Below are positions 48,590 through 59,774 of a stretch of DNA of 64,000 bases, piece after piece (position 1 is the first letter of the stretch; each line of letters begins with the position of its first letter). The notes under the pieces were generated by a model. It searched no databases and was not told the origin of the DNA. It saw only the letters and a list, made by a program, of their open reading frames with translations. The position numbers and the translations under genes were made by a program. The stretch comes from Coriaria nepalensis. Its lineage: Eukaryota; Streptophyta; Magnoliopsida; Cucurbitales; Coriariaceae. The DNA is taken from NCBI GenBank assembly GCA_027186245.1, contig CP114499.1, forward strand, positions 4,593,001 through 4,657,000. Reading direction: 5' to 3'.

Positions 48590-50905
48590 CTACAGATCCA
48601 GAGATGAGGTACAATCAATGTCTTGAAGACCCATCTTCCCCATGTACAAATCACTAATATGATCACTACACAAAGGGAAGCATTTCTGATTCAAACTTTC
48701 ATGAATAGCACTCAATCCTCGGACCCACTTCACTTCATCAAGCGGGTCCAACTCCAAACGGTTTTGAAGTAATCGGACCCGATAAAGTGTAGTATCAGTT
48801 CTATCACAGAAATGAGCAATACAAGAACAAGAAAAGGGCTCATAAGAAGCCAATCTAACCAAAGCCAAACCTAAAGCCCCATCCACGGGATATGGGTCCG
48901 AAAGATTTCTATCTCCCATCATCTTAACCTCTCTCTCTGTCGGAAAATATACTTCTTCTTCTACGTCCCCATTCAGTCCATAGACTTTTAAATCTTTTGT
49001 AAAATGCTTAATAGTTTCAAGCTTTGTAGATTCATGCTTTTCTGCTAGTGTCAGTATACAAGAAAATCTTAGATGATAGCTTACGACAATTTTCACCCTT
49101 TTAAAGTTATGACAACAAGAAAAGAAATCGAGCCATCTTCTGCCTATACCAGCATACCATTTTATGATATCAGAATCTTCTAGTGCAATGAGAAAGCTAA
49201 TGGGCCTTGGCCGACCCAAACTGTTGGTAAATCCGATCAACCTAACTGCTTTTCTAACAAGTTCTATTGGCGCATCGACTTTGATGCAGAGCCTAGTTAG
49301 ATCCTCAACTGTTCTGTTAGCATATTTTTGTTCCTCTTCTTCCTCCAATTTTCTTTCTTCTTCCTCAACGCCCCTTTTAGCCTCAGCAGTATTCAAATGC
49401 TTCTCTACTTGCTCTTGAAACTCATCATAAGAATCGATAAGCTCTCGAGGCAATTGATCTCTAATATGTCTTAAAGAGAGAAAATCACCTGCAGAAAGCT
49501 TTCTGTGCCAGTCCCAGCACTCCTCTAAATTCATGAAGAAATTTTGGACTACTTCATCTGCCCAAGTTCTAAATATTTCTCTCACTTCATTCTCAATCTG
49601 AACTTCAGATTTAGACCCTCCACCTTGCTTCAACTTCTTGAAAACATGGTTGAATATTTTCAAGCCTAGTTTCTTCCTATTTCTCTCTCGCTTATTTTTC
49701 AATTCCAAGAGCCTAACTTCCTTCATCCTAAGGTACTTTTTCTGTGCCCTAATGGCCTTTTGCGACATAGTTGGATGCAAAATGGAAGGTGTTACTGCCC
49801 GTAATTCCATTCCTAAAAATTCAATCTTTTCCGAAACCGCACTATGAATTGCTGTTTCTATTTTATCCACCATCAATTCCAAATTCCCTTCCAAGTACTT
49901 CACAACTTGATTCTTCAAATCCATTGTTAAGATCTTTGACCCAGATGTTATCACCATTATCTCGTCCAGATACCTAACTGCATATATCTTCACTGGATTA
50001 TAAAACACACCCAACATTTTTTCAAGCTCATTTGAATTGAACTTGGGATTGTCTTCGTTCCTAGAAAGACGAGTTTCTTGAATTGCTTTATCCAACCCAT
50101 GAAAATAAACATTAATTAAAATTGAACACAACCCACTTTCCCGAGGAAACCCTTTTCCTAGATAAGAACCACCCAATTCGATTTGCAATGCTTGACACTC
50201 AAACAACTTCTTTATAATACTAATCAAATTCGTATCCTTAATTTTCTCTTCAATGAAGAAGCATAACTTACTTACATGTTGATTATCAAACTTATGTTTA
50301 TTAAATCTAACAGTAAACCACCAAGTGGGATTTCGTACTGAGTTTTTGAGGTATCTAATTGCAGTTTGCCGCCCCATTCCGACCCGCCCACCATAAGAGA
50401 ATGTCACAAACCGTTCATCATATACAATTTCTAATACCATCCTAACAGCTTCAATTAAAACCTTCAATTTCAAATTAGGCAAGATTAAAGACTCGCCTTT
50501 CTTATCAGCGGACAACATTGTGACGCAACAGGCCTCGATATTGAACCTGTTCTCATGCAGCTCGTGACCCATTTCTTCGATTGAGAATCGTTTGGAAACA
50601 GAGTGGAGAAGAAGGGATGAGTCAGGGGAGCTGATGCCATTACTGGGTACTGGAGTGGTGAGGTTCTGACAGGCGGTGAGAAGGACGGAGGGCAAAGCGA
50701 CAACGTTCTGGACGAGATTGGAGAACTTCCCTTGTGTGTATTGACTGAGTACTAGAGATTTGAGCTGGTACTTTGTGACGGCTTCGATTTGGGTTTGATG
50801 CAGAGGCGAAGAAATTGGAACTACGTTCGAGTGAAACTTGATGGAAGATAAAATCGAGAGCTGGGATTCTAACGGGATGATGATTTTTCTGAAATTCCCA
50901 AGCAT
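48590..50905 (-). CDS. NMAT3: Nuclear-encoded mitochondrial group II intron maturase (nMAT3 type)
   Basis: Splicing factor for group II introns in mitochondrial transcripts; nuclear-encoded and imported. One uninterrupted frame gives 771 residues from the ATG at 50905 (MLGNFRKIIIPLESQLSIL, a basic amphipathic presequence); an in-frame TTG seven codons upstream is not a likely start. The RT-like domain covers about 120-370: RFVTFSYGGRVGMGRQTAIR, WWFTVRFNKHKFDNQHV, ESGLCSILINVYFHGLD. Position 312-315 reads YLDE where active enzymes have YADD, so reverse transcription is presumably lost. The maturase X domain lies at about 560-700 (SLGRPRPISFLIALEDSDII, GIGRRWLDFFSCCHNF). No HNH endonuclease domain is seen. 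The single-exon structure is normal for nMATs. The choice of nMAT3 over nMAT1, 2 or 4 rests on overall recall and on its PMT6/7 neighbour. Confidence 0.88.
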   Translation of the reverse strand: MLGNFRKIIIPLESQLSILSSIKFHSNVVPISSPLHQTQIEAVTKYQLKSLVLSQYTQGKFSNLVQNVVALPSVLLTACQNLTTPVPSNGISSPDSSLLLHSVSKRFSIEEMGHELHENRFNIEACCVTMLSADKKGESLILPNLKLKVLIEAVRMVLEIVYDERFVTFSYGGRVGMGRQTAIRYLKNSVRNPTWWFTVRFNKHKFDNQHVSKLCFFIEEKIKDTNLISIIKKLFECQALQIELGGSYLGKGFPRESGLCSILINVYFHGLDKAIQETRLSRNEDNPKFNSNELEKMLGVFYNPVKIYAVRYLDEIMVITSGSKILTMDLKNQVVKYLEGNLELMVDKIETAIHSAVSEKIEFLGMELRAVTPSILHPTMSQKAIRAQKKYLRMKEVRLLELKNKRERNRKKLGLKIFNHVFKKLKQGGGSKSEVQIENEVREIFRTWADEVVQNFFMNLEECWDWHRKLSAGDFLSLRHIRDQLPRELIDSYDEFQEQVEKHLNTAEAKRGVEEEERKLEEEEEQKYANRTVEDLTRLCIKVDAPIELVRKAVRLIGFTNSLGRPRPISFLIALEDSDIIKWYAGIGRRWLDFFSCCHNFKRVKIVVSYHLRFSCILTLAEKHESTKLETIKHFTKDLKVYGLNGDVEEEVYFPTEREVKMMGDRNLSDPYPVDGALGLALVRLASYEPFSCSCIAHFCDRTDTTLYRVRLLQNRLELDPLDEVKWVRGLSAIHESLNQKCFPLCSDHISDLYMGKMGLQDIDCTSSLDL

Positions 50906-52944
50906 TTCTCGCTGGAAACTTCCCAAGCTCTTTCCTTTTCGTGCTCCCCTTTTTTTTTTCGGGAGGGTAGAGACTCTGTTTTCGGAGAAGACGACGATCC
51001 ATAAGAACTACGGGCGGTAGGCCCAAACGGTCTAAATTCTATATCATGGCCAGAGCCGGTAGCCATCCAGAAGCCCAGACTAAACTATGAATTATATTAT
51101 ATAGCTCAGCCCATGAACTGTTAGAAAACGTGTTAGCCTGCATTTTCTTAATTATTCATTAGAAATAATAAATAATAAATAAATGTCCATGTTCGAAAAA
51201 TAAAAAAGTTCGGAAGATTGCTTATTGTTGCCGTGCGTGATTTTCTTTTGTCGCATGCATGTTCATGAATCATGTTCGCGTTCCTTTACTTGTCAATTTG
51301 GAAAATTGTAGAATAATTAAATTTGATAGGTCACGTAATAATAATATATGAAATGTATATAAAATATTTTGATTGATAAAATTTCAATAAAATAAAATAA
51401 TTCATATTAATTATATAATTAATAAATTAATAAATAATAATATAAATAATTATCAATTTATCCTATTTTATTTTATTATTATTATTTTTTTTTATAAAAA
51501 GAAAATTTCATATCACAAAAGATAGAATCCCATCAAAACACCCCGTGCTAAAAAGAGCAAGAAGGGGGCCAACAAAGCAGCCGAACAACGAAAACAATCC
51601 AAAGCGAAAGAAAGAAACACAATGGATAATAACCCAATGTAACGGAGAGTCCCGCAACCAACTCCTTCTGCTTCTTCTACTTTAGCGACCGCCACCGCCA
51701 CCGCCACCATCACCGATTTCACCGGCTCTTCTTTCAGGTACCATATACAAAATTTTTATAATAGATTACACTATTCAGTAGCTCTTCTTTTCTTTTTCCA
51801 AAGTACATGAATCAAATATTTTTTTCGAGCAAATATGGAAACCAGTGGCGATTGTCATCGTACTACTCTTGTACTATTTTCAATCGCGAAGATGTCTGAT
51901 ATGAGGCAAGAACTCAGCAAACTTGAAGCTTCACTTCAATTCTTCACTTCAATTCTTCACTACTTGCTTCATCCAATTCCTTACCCACCTGTTGAATTGA
52001 ACATTTTTCCTTGTTCTATGTATGATTATAATTTTTCTGGGTTGTGATTTTTGTGTTTTTGCTCTCAATTAGGGTTTAGATGCATCATATACTAGTCATG
52101 AATTACTCCTATTTCCATTTTCCTGATTAATTCTTAAAATTCCAAACTGTCATTGATTTCTCTCTTGAATGTTCAGTCTGAGCATTTTTCATAATCTAGC
52201 ATAAAGCCTAAAAAATTATGTTGGTGATCAGTGAACCAATTCTTACAAGTATCTAATCATGGCGAAAATGATACTTTAGTAATTGAAGTAAAGATCGAGT
52301 CTTTGAACTTACTCATGAACAGTGCTTGTTTCCCCATTACTCTATTGAATCTTATTCATATATCCTTCCGTATCATCCTTTTTTTTCTCTTTTTAACTGC
52401 ATGAGAGAAGAGGGGTCAAATTATTCCCATCTTGAGTTTTCCAGTTAAAAAGGTATATATGAGCGAAATTTTGCTCTCCTATCTCTTATGCTTATATGAT
52501 ATAATGGAATAATATGACATATTGAAGGTTATGAACCCTAATTTGGGAAAATCCCCAAATTCTCCATTGTTGCGATCTGAAGCTTTTCATAATCAAAGAA
52601 AACAGAGAATGAAAGTTACCGTTGGAAACTGTAAAGAGAAATCAATACAAAATGGCTATGTACGATGAAGATCAACGCAAGGGAAAAGGAGATAACACTC
52701 ACCACTACTTGCCACCTCAGCTGCCACCTCAACCGTTCATGAGAAATGCATTTTTACCTGCGAGATGAAGACCACGTGAAGCTTATTCTTTTTCTATTTT
52801 TGTTTACATTCTTTCCTTCCAGATGGCATAATGTGATTACCTTAGTTATTCTATATAATCTGTTTGTAATTTAGACAAGCTTTCTTCTTCATTTTTCTTC
52901 AAGCTTTCTTCTTCCTGCAACCATTTTTTGAGTCTCATATTGTT
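50906..52944. other. nMAT3 upstream region and unassigned segment
   Basis: 50906-51070 is the maturase 5' leader; 51120-51510 is AT-rich spacer. 51600-52060 is less AT-rich and looks exon-like: GATTTCACCGGCTCTTCTTTCAG followed by GTACCATATAC resembles a splice donor, and 51835-52047 is open from an ATG (METSGDCHRTTLVLF, MRQELSKLEASL). A 39-codon Pro-rich frame lies at about 52655-52770. I recognise no family. 52780-52944 (TATATAA near 52853, CT-rich tail) may be the LTR end of copia element E. Confidence 0.35.
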
Positions 52945-55365
52945 ATATGGTTTCAGAGCCCTGCAATGGAAGAGCAGAATATTTCAGGAAAAACCATTGA
53001 ACAAACTAGGTCACAAAAAAGTAATTATGACGATAAATCCTTACCGACTTGAGAATGGCGATAGCTCATGGAATACTCTTATCACTGAGCTCTTGACCAA
53101 AGATAACTATGGGATGTGGTCAAAAGCAATGAAAAGAGCTCTTAAAGCTAAAAATAAACTTGTTTTGTTAATGGAAAACTTCCTAAACCCCAAAACACAG
53201 ATCTGAATGATTTCAGTAAAGAAGTAATTCTGGTTGAAGATTGGGAACGATGTAATGATATGATCGTTTCCTGGATTCAAAACTCCATTAGCATTGATGT
53301 TAGGTCAAGCATCTTATACATCAGTAATGCTCAAGAACTATGGGAAGAATTACGAGCTCTTTTGGCACAACAAGTTGGACCTTGCATCTATGCACTCAAA
53401 AAGCAACTTGCTGATGTAAAGCAGGGCTCAGATTCGGTAGTACTCTACTATGGAAAACTTAAAAGGGTTATGGGATCAACTAGCTGAATATGAGACTAGT
53501 CCAGAATGCACATATGGACATTTAAAAGTATTGGTGGAGCAATATGAAAGGGATAAGGTGATTAAGTTCCTAATATGGTTAAATGAAGCTTACTCTGCCT
53601 CAAGGGATCAGATCATGTTGATGAATCCCTTGCCTAGAGTGAATATAGCCTACAATCAAATTCATAATCAAGAAAGAACTAGATAACTTGCAGAATTGGA
53701 AGTCACGATTGCTAAGCTCGCTGCTATGACAGTTAAGAAGTTTTCTGGGAATTCAATTTTTCTCAACAAATCAGGAGAATACACAAAGCAGAAAATGTTT
53801 TGTAGTCTATGCAAGATCATATTGGTCATTCTTTGGAAAACTGTTTTAAAGCAGGAAATTATGAGCCTCCTACTAGCGAGCATTGCAAAAATGATTAGGC
53901 ACATCAAGGCCAAATGTTACAGACTTCATGGTTTTCCAGAAGGACACAAGTTACATAGACAACACACCAAGTTTCTCTCGGTTTCTCAGACTGCAACGTC
54001 TAATGGTCAAGAGTCACAAAAAGAATATTATTCAATCTCTAAAGATGAATACCAACAACTGATGGTTTTGTTGAAAGGACAGTCTGCATCCTCATCCACT
54101 ACCTCACAAGTCAACATGATGCAAACTATCAAGTCAGACTGTTCAGGTCATTCTATCTCACTCTTTTCCTGTTCTCAAAATTTATATCCTTAAATACCTT
54201 GGATACTGGATACAGGAGCAATTGATCACATTGTTTGTCATCCATATTTTCTCACTAATATGAATCTTCATGCAACATTTTCAGTCTGATTACCTAATAA
54301 TCAAATGGTTCCAGTAAGCCACACTGGCTCTATTCGATTAACCAAGGAACTGATTCTGCACAATTTTCTTTGTGTTCCTACCTTCACTTTTAATCTCATT
54401 TCAACCAAAAGATTGATTGATTCTAGGAAATGCTTTTTCATCTTTTACTCATCTTATTATTTGATACAGGACTTTATGGACTCTAGAACGATTGGGAGGG
54501 GTGAAGTAAGAAACGGTCTCTATGAACTTCACATAGATATCTCTACAACTTTAGAAAACAATTCACTTAATTAGAAGCCTATGATTAACATGTCTCTGCT
54601 TTCAACAACTCTGGAAATGTAGATCTATGGCACTTTTGCCTTGGTCATGCTTCTTTATCCCGACTTCAACTTCTAAATGTACATACCTTTGTCTTTCAAT
54701 AAAGAAAATTCATGTGATATATGTGCATCGTCAAAATTCTATAAACTACCTTTCTCTTCGAATCCAACTAGATCTGTTGAAAAATTCCAACTCATATACT
54801 GCGATATTTGGGGTCTTAATCCAGTTTTAGGATATGATGGTTCAAAATACTTTCTTACTATAGTTGAAGATCATTCTAGAAATACTTGGGTCTATATGTT
54901 AAGAAGTAAATCAGAGGTCAGACATTGTATCCAATCATTCTACAGTTATGTTGAAACTCAATTTGGAATGAAGATTAAGGTCATTAGAAGTGATAATGGT
55001 GGTGAATTCCTAATGGATAACTTTTATAAGGATCATGGCATTATACACAATGTAGTTGTGTAGAGACACCCCAACAAAATAGTGCAGTAGAGAGAAAACA
55101 CCAACACATCCTGAATGTAGCAAGAGCCTTAAGATTTCAATCTGGCTTATCGTTGTTTTACTGGAAAGACTTTGTATTCACTGCCTCATAAACATAACAC
55201 CTACTCCTACCCTAGGAAATCTCAGTCCTTATGAAATCCTTTTAGGAAGAAAACCAGACAATGATGCTTTAAGAGTTTTTGGTTGCTTGTGTTATGCTTC
55301 TACTCTAACTCAAGGAAGAACCAAATTTAATCCTCGAGCTCGTAAATGCATCTTTATTGGATATC
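52945..55365 (+). mobile_element. Old Ty1/copia retrotransposon E, 5' part
   Basis: A primer-site-like TATGGTTTCAGAGCCC lies near 52948-52962, then gag of the Retrotran_gag_3 type (53030-53206: PYRLENGDSSWNTLITELL, DNYGMWSKAMKRALKAKNKL), UBN2-like gag (53260-53690: WEELRALLAQQVGPCIYALK), a CHCC relic (KAKCYRLHGFPEGHK), protease-region DTG-type relic near 54205-54235, pre-integrase (LISTKRLIDSRKCF) and integrase core (54677-55063: SVEKFQLIYCDIWGLNP, FLTIVEDHSRNTWVYMLRSK, KVIRSDNGGEF). The last segment seen, RARKCIFIGYL, ends at 55365, where gypsy F begins. At least six frame breaks. RT and the 3' LTR, if present, lie beyond 64000. Confidence 0.85.
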
Positions 55366-55663
55366 TGTTAGACCCTCGATTATTAAGACTTATGTTAGGC
55401 AGAATATAACCTAATATAATCGTTATTATTATGTTATAGTTATTATTATTATTAGTGAGAGCTATTTTAGTAATTAGTGATTAGTAGGTTAAGTAGCAGT
55501 TCTTAATTAGGGTTAGGGCATTGAGAATTTTGAAGAGTAGAAACTCTTAGGGAGAGACGGTCTACCTCTCGAATCGTAGACCAATCTATGTTCTTTTGAT
55601 TGTTTCGGTTATTGAAGAATAAAGTTCAGTCCTATTCGTAATTATCTAGACTGAGTCCTATCA
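55366..55663 (+). repeat. 5' LTR of gypsy F
   Basis: 298 bp from TGTTAGACCC to CCTATCA, followed by AAT and the primer site. Matches 59515-59556 over all 42 bases available there. Confidence 0.88.
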
Positions 55664-55666
55664 AAT

Positions 55667-55678
55667 TGGTATCAGAGC
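55667..55678 (+). other. Primer binding site of gypsy F
   Basis: TGGTATCAGAGC, complementary to the 3' end of plant initiator-Met tRNA, three bases after the LTR. Confidence 0.85.
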
Positions 55679-55690
55679 ACTCGATCGACA

Positions 55691-58600
55691 ATAGCTGCGA
55701 AGAAGGTAGAGGCACTTGAGGAGAAATTGGAGAGCGAAGTATCGGCGATTAAGACAACGATCGAAGAACACTTCTTGACCGTGCAACAACAGTTTTCGTC
55801 GCTGGAAGCTATGTTGTTGAAACTGACCGAGATGCAAGTTCGGTCATTGCCGAACCCCGATCAACCTACAGGCGGTCGGGCAGTAGGGGAAATCGAGGGA
55901 GATGGCAGCCAGGGCTGTCGCGCAGGAGGCGAGCAGGCTGCAGGGGGAGAATCGAGGGGAGGCTGCACCATGGGGGGCGCGGGTGTGGAAGGTCAGGTTA
56001 GAGGCACCTTTGGGGGTGACCCGAGTAGTGGGTTGAAGGCGGCGGCGCCACAGTGGGGGCCGGCCGAAAGGGGTCAATTCCGACCAAGGGAATACTGGAC
56101 ATAATTCGCTGATTGGTCTAGGGGTGGAACCACCGCTACCGGCGGGGTAAGGACGCCAATGGCAGATTTTAGGGTTCCGGCGGAACCCCCTTGGGCGGGG
56201 CAAGGGCAGTACGAGGGCGGGGCAGGGCAGAATGTGGGCTGACCCGCAGATTTGCAAGCTGAAAATGCCGATCTTTGAAAGCGAGAATGCAACCGCATGG
56301 GTATATAGGGTGGAAAGATACTTCGCGGTTAACGGACTGTCCGAGGAGGAAAAATTACACGCAGCGAGCCTCTGTTTGGAGGGACCGGCGTTGTCATGGT
56401 TCCAATGGTGCGAGCATCGCCAACCCATTGGGTCGTGGGCTAAATTCAAGTAACGGGTACGGGTGAGGTTTTGGACCTCGCAAGATGGGGACTTGTACGA
56501 GCAGTTTTTGGCCCTTCGTCAAGAGGGGACAGTTTTGGAATATCGGGAGAAATTTGAGTTGCTTTCGGGCCCATTAACGGGTGTCTCGCCGGAGGTCTTA
56601 GAGGGGAATTTTCTAAAGGGGTTGAAGCCGGAAATTCGGGCAGCATTGAGATTGCTTCGGCCACAAGGATTGGGGGAATACATGGACTTGGCATTACAAG
56701 TGGAGGAGAAGAAAAATGCCAAGAAAGCAGTAAAAAACAGCACTAGCAGTATGGTTACAAAAGGATATTCCGGGAACTATAATGCCCGGACTCAAACCGT
56801 CACCGTTGGTAAGGAGGCTTCGGGAGAGAGGAGAGCCGGAAACCGCCCGGAGGGAAGTTTCAAGAGGTTGACGGAAACCGTGTTGGCGACTAAAAGAGCT
56901 AAGGGGTTGTGTTTTCGTTGCGACGAGAAATTCACTCCCGGGCACCGTTGTAAGGAGAGGAGGCTCCAGGTGTTAATGGTCGATGATGAGAATGATGATG
57001 AGGTAGAAACGGACGAGGAGAGGGAGGAGGATTCAGTGCATCACCACCTAGAGTTGGCGGAAGTGTCGCTTAACTCGGTGGTCGGATTTACTCCCTACCA
57101 CACCATGAAGCTAAAAGGGGAAATTGGGGGGCAAAGCGTAGTGGTTCTTATTGATAGTGGGGTCACCCACAATTTCATCTCCAACCGAGTGATTCTGAAC
57201 TTGGGCCCCGAACTGATGGATACGGGCAGCCACATAATAACTTTGGGCACAGGTACTATGGTACGAAGTGCGGGAACCTACAAGAACCTACGATTAGTGA
57301 TGCAAGGGTTGGAAGTCATTGACGACTTCTTGCCTTTAGACCTGGGCAGTTCGGATGTGATTCTGGGAATGAAATGGTTGAGTTCAATGGGCGAAATAAC
57401 AGTAAACTGGAAGTTATTAAAAATGAAGTTTTGGAGCAAGGGGAAGACTGTGAGGCTAGAAGGGGATCCGAGTCTGTGTAAGACTCTAGTAGCCTTGAAA
57501 ATGATACTGCAGACCATTGAGCGCGAAGGACAAGGGTTCCTTATCGAGGTGAGTCCGCAGATTGGTGGGGATCCGAAGGTGGGCAGCAAGGTTGAAAAGG
57601 CTGTGCAGGAGGTTCTGGACAGATTTGGTGATGTTTTCAGGATGCCCGAAGGGCTGCCCCCAAAAAGGGATCACGAGCATGCTATAGTGTTGAAAGAGGG
57701 GGTTTCACCGATTAGTGTGCGGCCTTATCGTTATCCGCAGGCGCAGAAGGATGAGATCGAGAGATTGGTGCACGAAATGTTAGAAGCCGACATTATACAA
57801 CCCAGTATAAGCCCATTCTCTAGCCCGGTTTTGTTGGTTAAGAAGAAAGACAGAAGTTGGCGGTTTTGTGTTGACTATCGAGCCTTGAACAAGGGGACCA
57901 TACCGGATAAATTTCCTATTCCGGTCGTTGATGAACTGTTGGATGAGTTACACGGAGCTAGCGTGTTCTCCATATTAGATTTGAAATCGGGGTATCACCA
58001 AATTCGAATGCGGCGGGAAGATGCGGCCAAGACCGCTTTTCGAACTCACGCGAGACATTATGAGTTCCTCGTGATGCCTTTTGGCTTCACTAACGCCCCG
58101 ACAACGTTTCAGTCACTCATGAACAAGGTATTTCAGCCGTACTTGAGGAAGTTTATGCTCGTCTTCTTTGACGACATCTTGATCTATAGCCGTTCTACCA
58201 AGGAGCATTTGGACCATTTGGCGGTCGTGTTGACGGAATTACGGGGTCAACAATTATATGCGAATGCGAAGAAGTGTACTTTCGGGCAAACTAGTGTTGA
58301 GTATTTGGGTCACATTGTTTCGGGTGAGGGGGTTTCGGTGGATCGAGCCAAGGTTGCGGCAATGTTAGATTGGCCGACACCGAGGACACTTAAGGAGTTG
58401 AGGGGATTTTTAGGTTTGACTGGATATTATCGGAAATTCGTCAAGGGGTATGGCACGATAGCGTGGCCATTAACGGATCAACTCAAAAAAGATAATTTCC
58501 GTTGGGACGAATTAGCAACTGAGGCTTTCGAAGAATTAAAGCGAGCAATGGCTAGTGTTCCGGTTCTCGCATTGCCAGACTTCACCGCGACTTTCGTCGT

Positions 58601-59490
58601 GGAAACCGATGCCTCCGGCTATGGATTAGGGGCTGTCCTCATGCAAAATCAGCGACCGATAGCATATTTCAGTCAGGTTTTGACAGCACGTGCCCGCCTT
58701 AAGTCTGTTTATGAACGGGAGCTCATGGCTATTGTGTTCGCGGTCCAAAAATGGAGACCGTATCTGCTGGGACGGAGGTTTGTAGTCCGCACAGATTAGA
58801 GAAGCTTGAAATACCTGTTGGAACAGCGCATGGCTGCCGAGGATCATCAACGCTGGCTGTCCAAACTGTTGGGCTATGATTTTGAGATACAATATCGTCC
58901 GGGACAGGACAATAAGGTTGCAGATGCGCTGTCCAGGCGCGTAGATGGACCCCAATTAGCGGCAATATCGATTCCTTGGGTATTAGATGTCACAGACCTT
59001 GAGTCGGAAGCGACGGCGGATTCGATTTGCGCAAGATTAGAGAGGCGGTTCAACGGGGCGATGACGGGTATCCCGACTACACGGTTGTGGGGGGGCAGCT
59101 TCGTTACGAAGGGCGCATTGTGATTCCGAAATCATCGGTGCACATACCACGAATGTTACATGAGTTCCATGGTAGTGCAATCGGGGGACACTCAGGGGTA
59201 TTAAAAACTTATAAGCGCTTTCGGGCCCATTACCGACCACGACAGCGATTCATCCGGTTTTCCATGTATCTCAGCTCCGCAAGGCAATTGGAATTCACGT
59301 GGCCTCTCCGACACTTCCACCGAATTTGACAACATATATGGAGGTGGTGTGGGGTTAGGCAAGGGGCGCTGGGACCGAAAGCTCCATTGGATGTGTTGAT
59401 TAAGTGGAAGGATATGCCGCTCCACGATGCCACATGGGAAACATACTCTTTCATCACACAACAGTTTTCGGATTTTCACCTTGAGGACAA
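55691..59490 (+). pseudogene. Gypsy F gag-pol, multiply broken
   Basis: The gag frame begins at 55691, where ATA stands in place of the expected ATG (ATA GCT GCG AAG AAG). It stops with TAA at 56102-56104, shifts, and stops again at 56452. A long frame (56463-58799) carries the rest of gag, the zinc knuckle [16 protein letters not shown], protease [14 protein letters not shown] ([41 protein letters not shown]) and RNase H ([15 protein letters not shown]). It ends in a TAG (58797-58799) inside RNase H; the same frame continues KYLLEQRMAAEDHQRWL and GQDNKVADALSR. After a shift near 59090 comes the integrase zinc finger (HEFHGSAIGGHSGVLKTYKR). It is followed almost directly by the chromodomain-like end (DVLIKWKDMPLHDATWETYS), so the integrase catalytic core is deleted. 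It cannot be autonomous. Confidence 0.88.
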
Positions 59491-59514
59491 AGTGTCTCAT
59501 TGGGAGGGGAGTAA

Positions 59515-59556
59515 TGTTAGACCCTCGATTATTAAGACTTATGTTAGGCAGAATAT
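59515..59556 (+). repeat. Start of the 3' LTR of gypsy F
   Basis: 42 bp identical to 55366-55407, ending GAATAT, where copia G enters. In the 5' LTR the sequence goes on AACCTAATATAATCG. Confidence 0.9.
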
Positions 59557-59761
59557 TGTTACGGGATTCTATTTGTGCTATTTTAGGGATGTTTTCCTTT
59601 ATGTCTAGATTGTATATAGCAGATAATTAGGCTGCAAATAACGTTGGAAAATACTTACCTTGTATAGCATTTAGGCGCTGGAAATCAGGCACTCACTATG
59701 TAAATCTCTTCTATATAATGAAAGCAAACCCTATGGAAAGGGTATTCAGACCAATTTGACA
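59557..59761 (+). repeat. 5' LTR of copia G
   Basis: 205 bp, TGTTACGGGA to TTTGACA. TATATAA at 59712-59718 is a likely TATA box. Unusually short compared with the 1.6-1.9 kb LTRs at the left of the window. Confidence 0.85.
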
Positions 59762-59774
59762 TGGTATCAGAGCC
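59762..59774 (+). other. Primer binding site of copia G
   Basis: TGGTATCAGAGCC directly after the LTR, complementary to the 3' end of initiator-Met tRNA. Confidence 0.88.

Larger units (their letters stand above)
55366..59556 (+). mobile_element. Ty3/gypsy retrotransposon F nested in copia E
   Basis: 5' LTR 55366-55663, primer site 55667-55678, gag-pol 55691-59490, purine tract near 59499-59514 (TTGGGAGGGGAGTAA), then the first 42 bp of the 3' LTR (59515-59556), where copia G is inserted. The first 42 bases of the two LTRs are identical. The left flank pentamer is ATATC (55361-55365); the right flank lies outside the window. The rest of the 3' LTR should resume after copia G. Confidence 0.9.

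Noticed and set aside
50906..50926. Seven extra codons before the maturase ATG
   Set aside because: They need a TTG start; the ATG at 50905 is the natural start and follows with a good presequence.
50640..51026. 128-codon minus-strand frame overlapping the nMAT3 start
   Set aside because: Different frame from the maturase, mainly covering its presequence; no domain, and no splice signal joins it usefully.
55844..56449. 201-codon minus-strand frame
   Set aside because: Antisense shadow of GC-rich gypsy F gag; Pro/Ser-rich with no recognisable domain.
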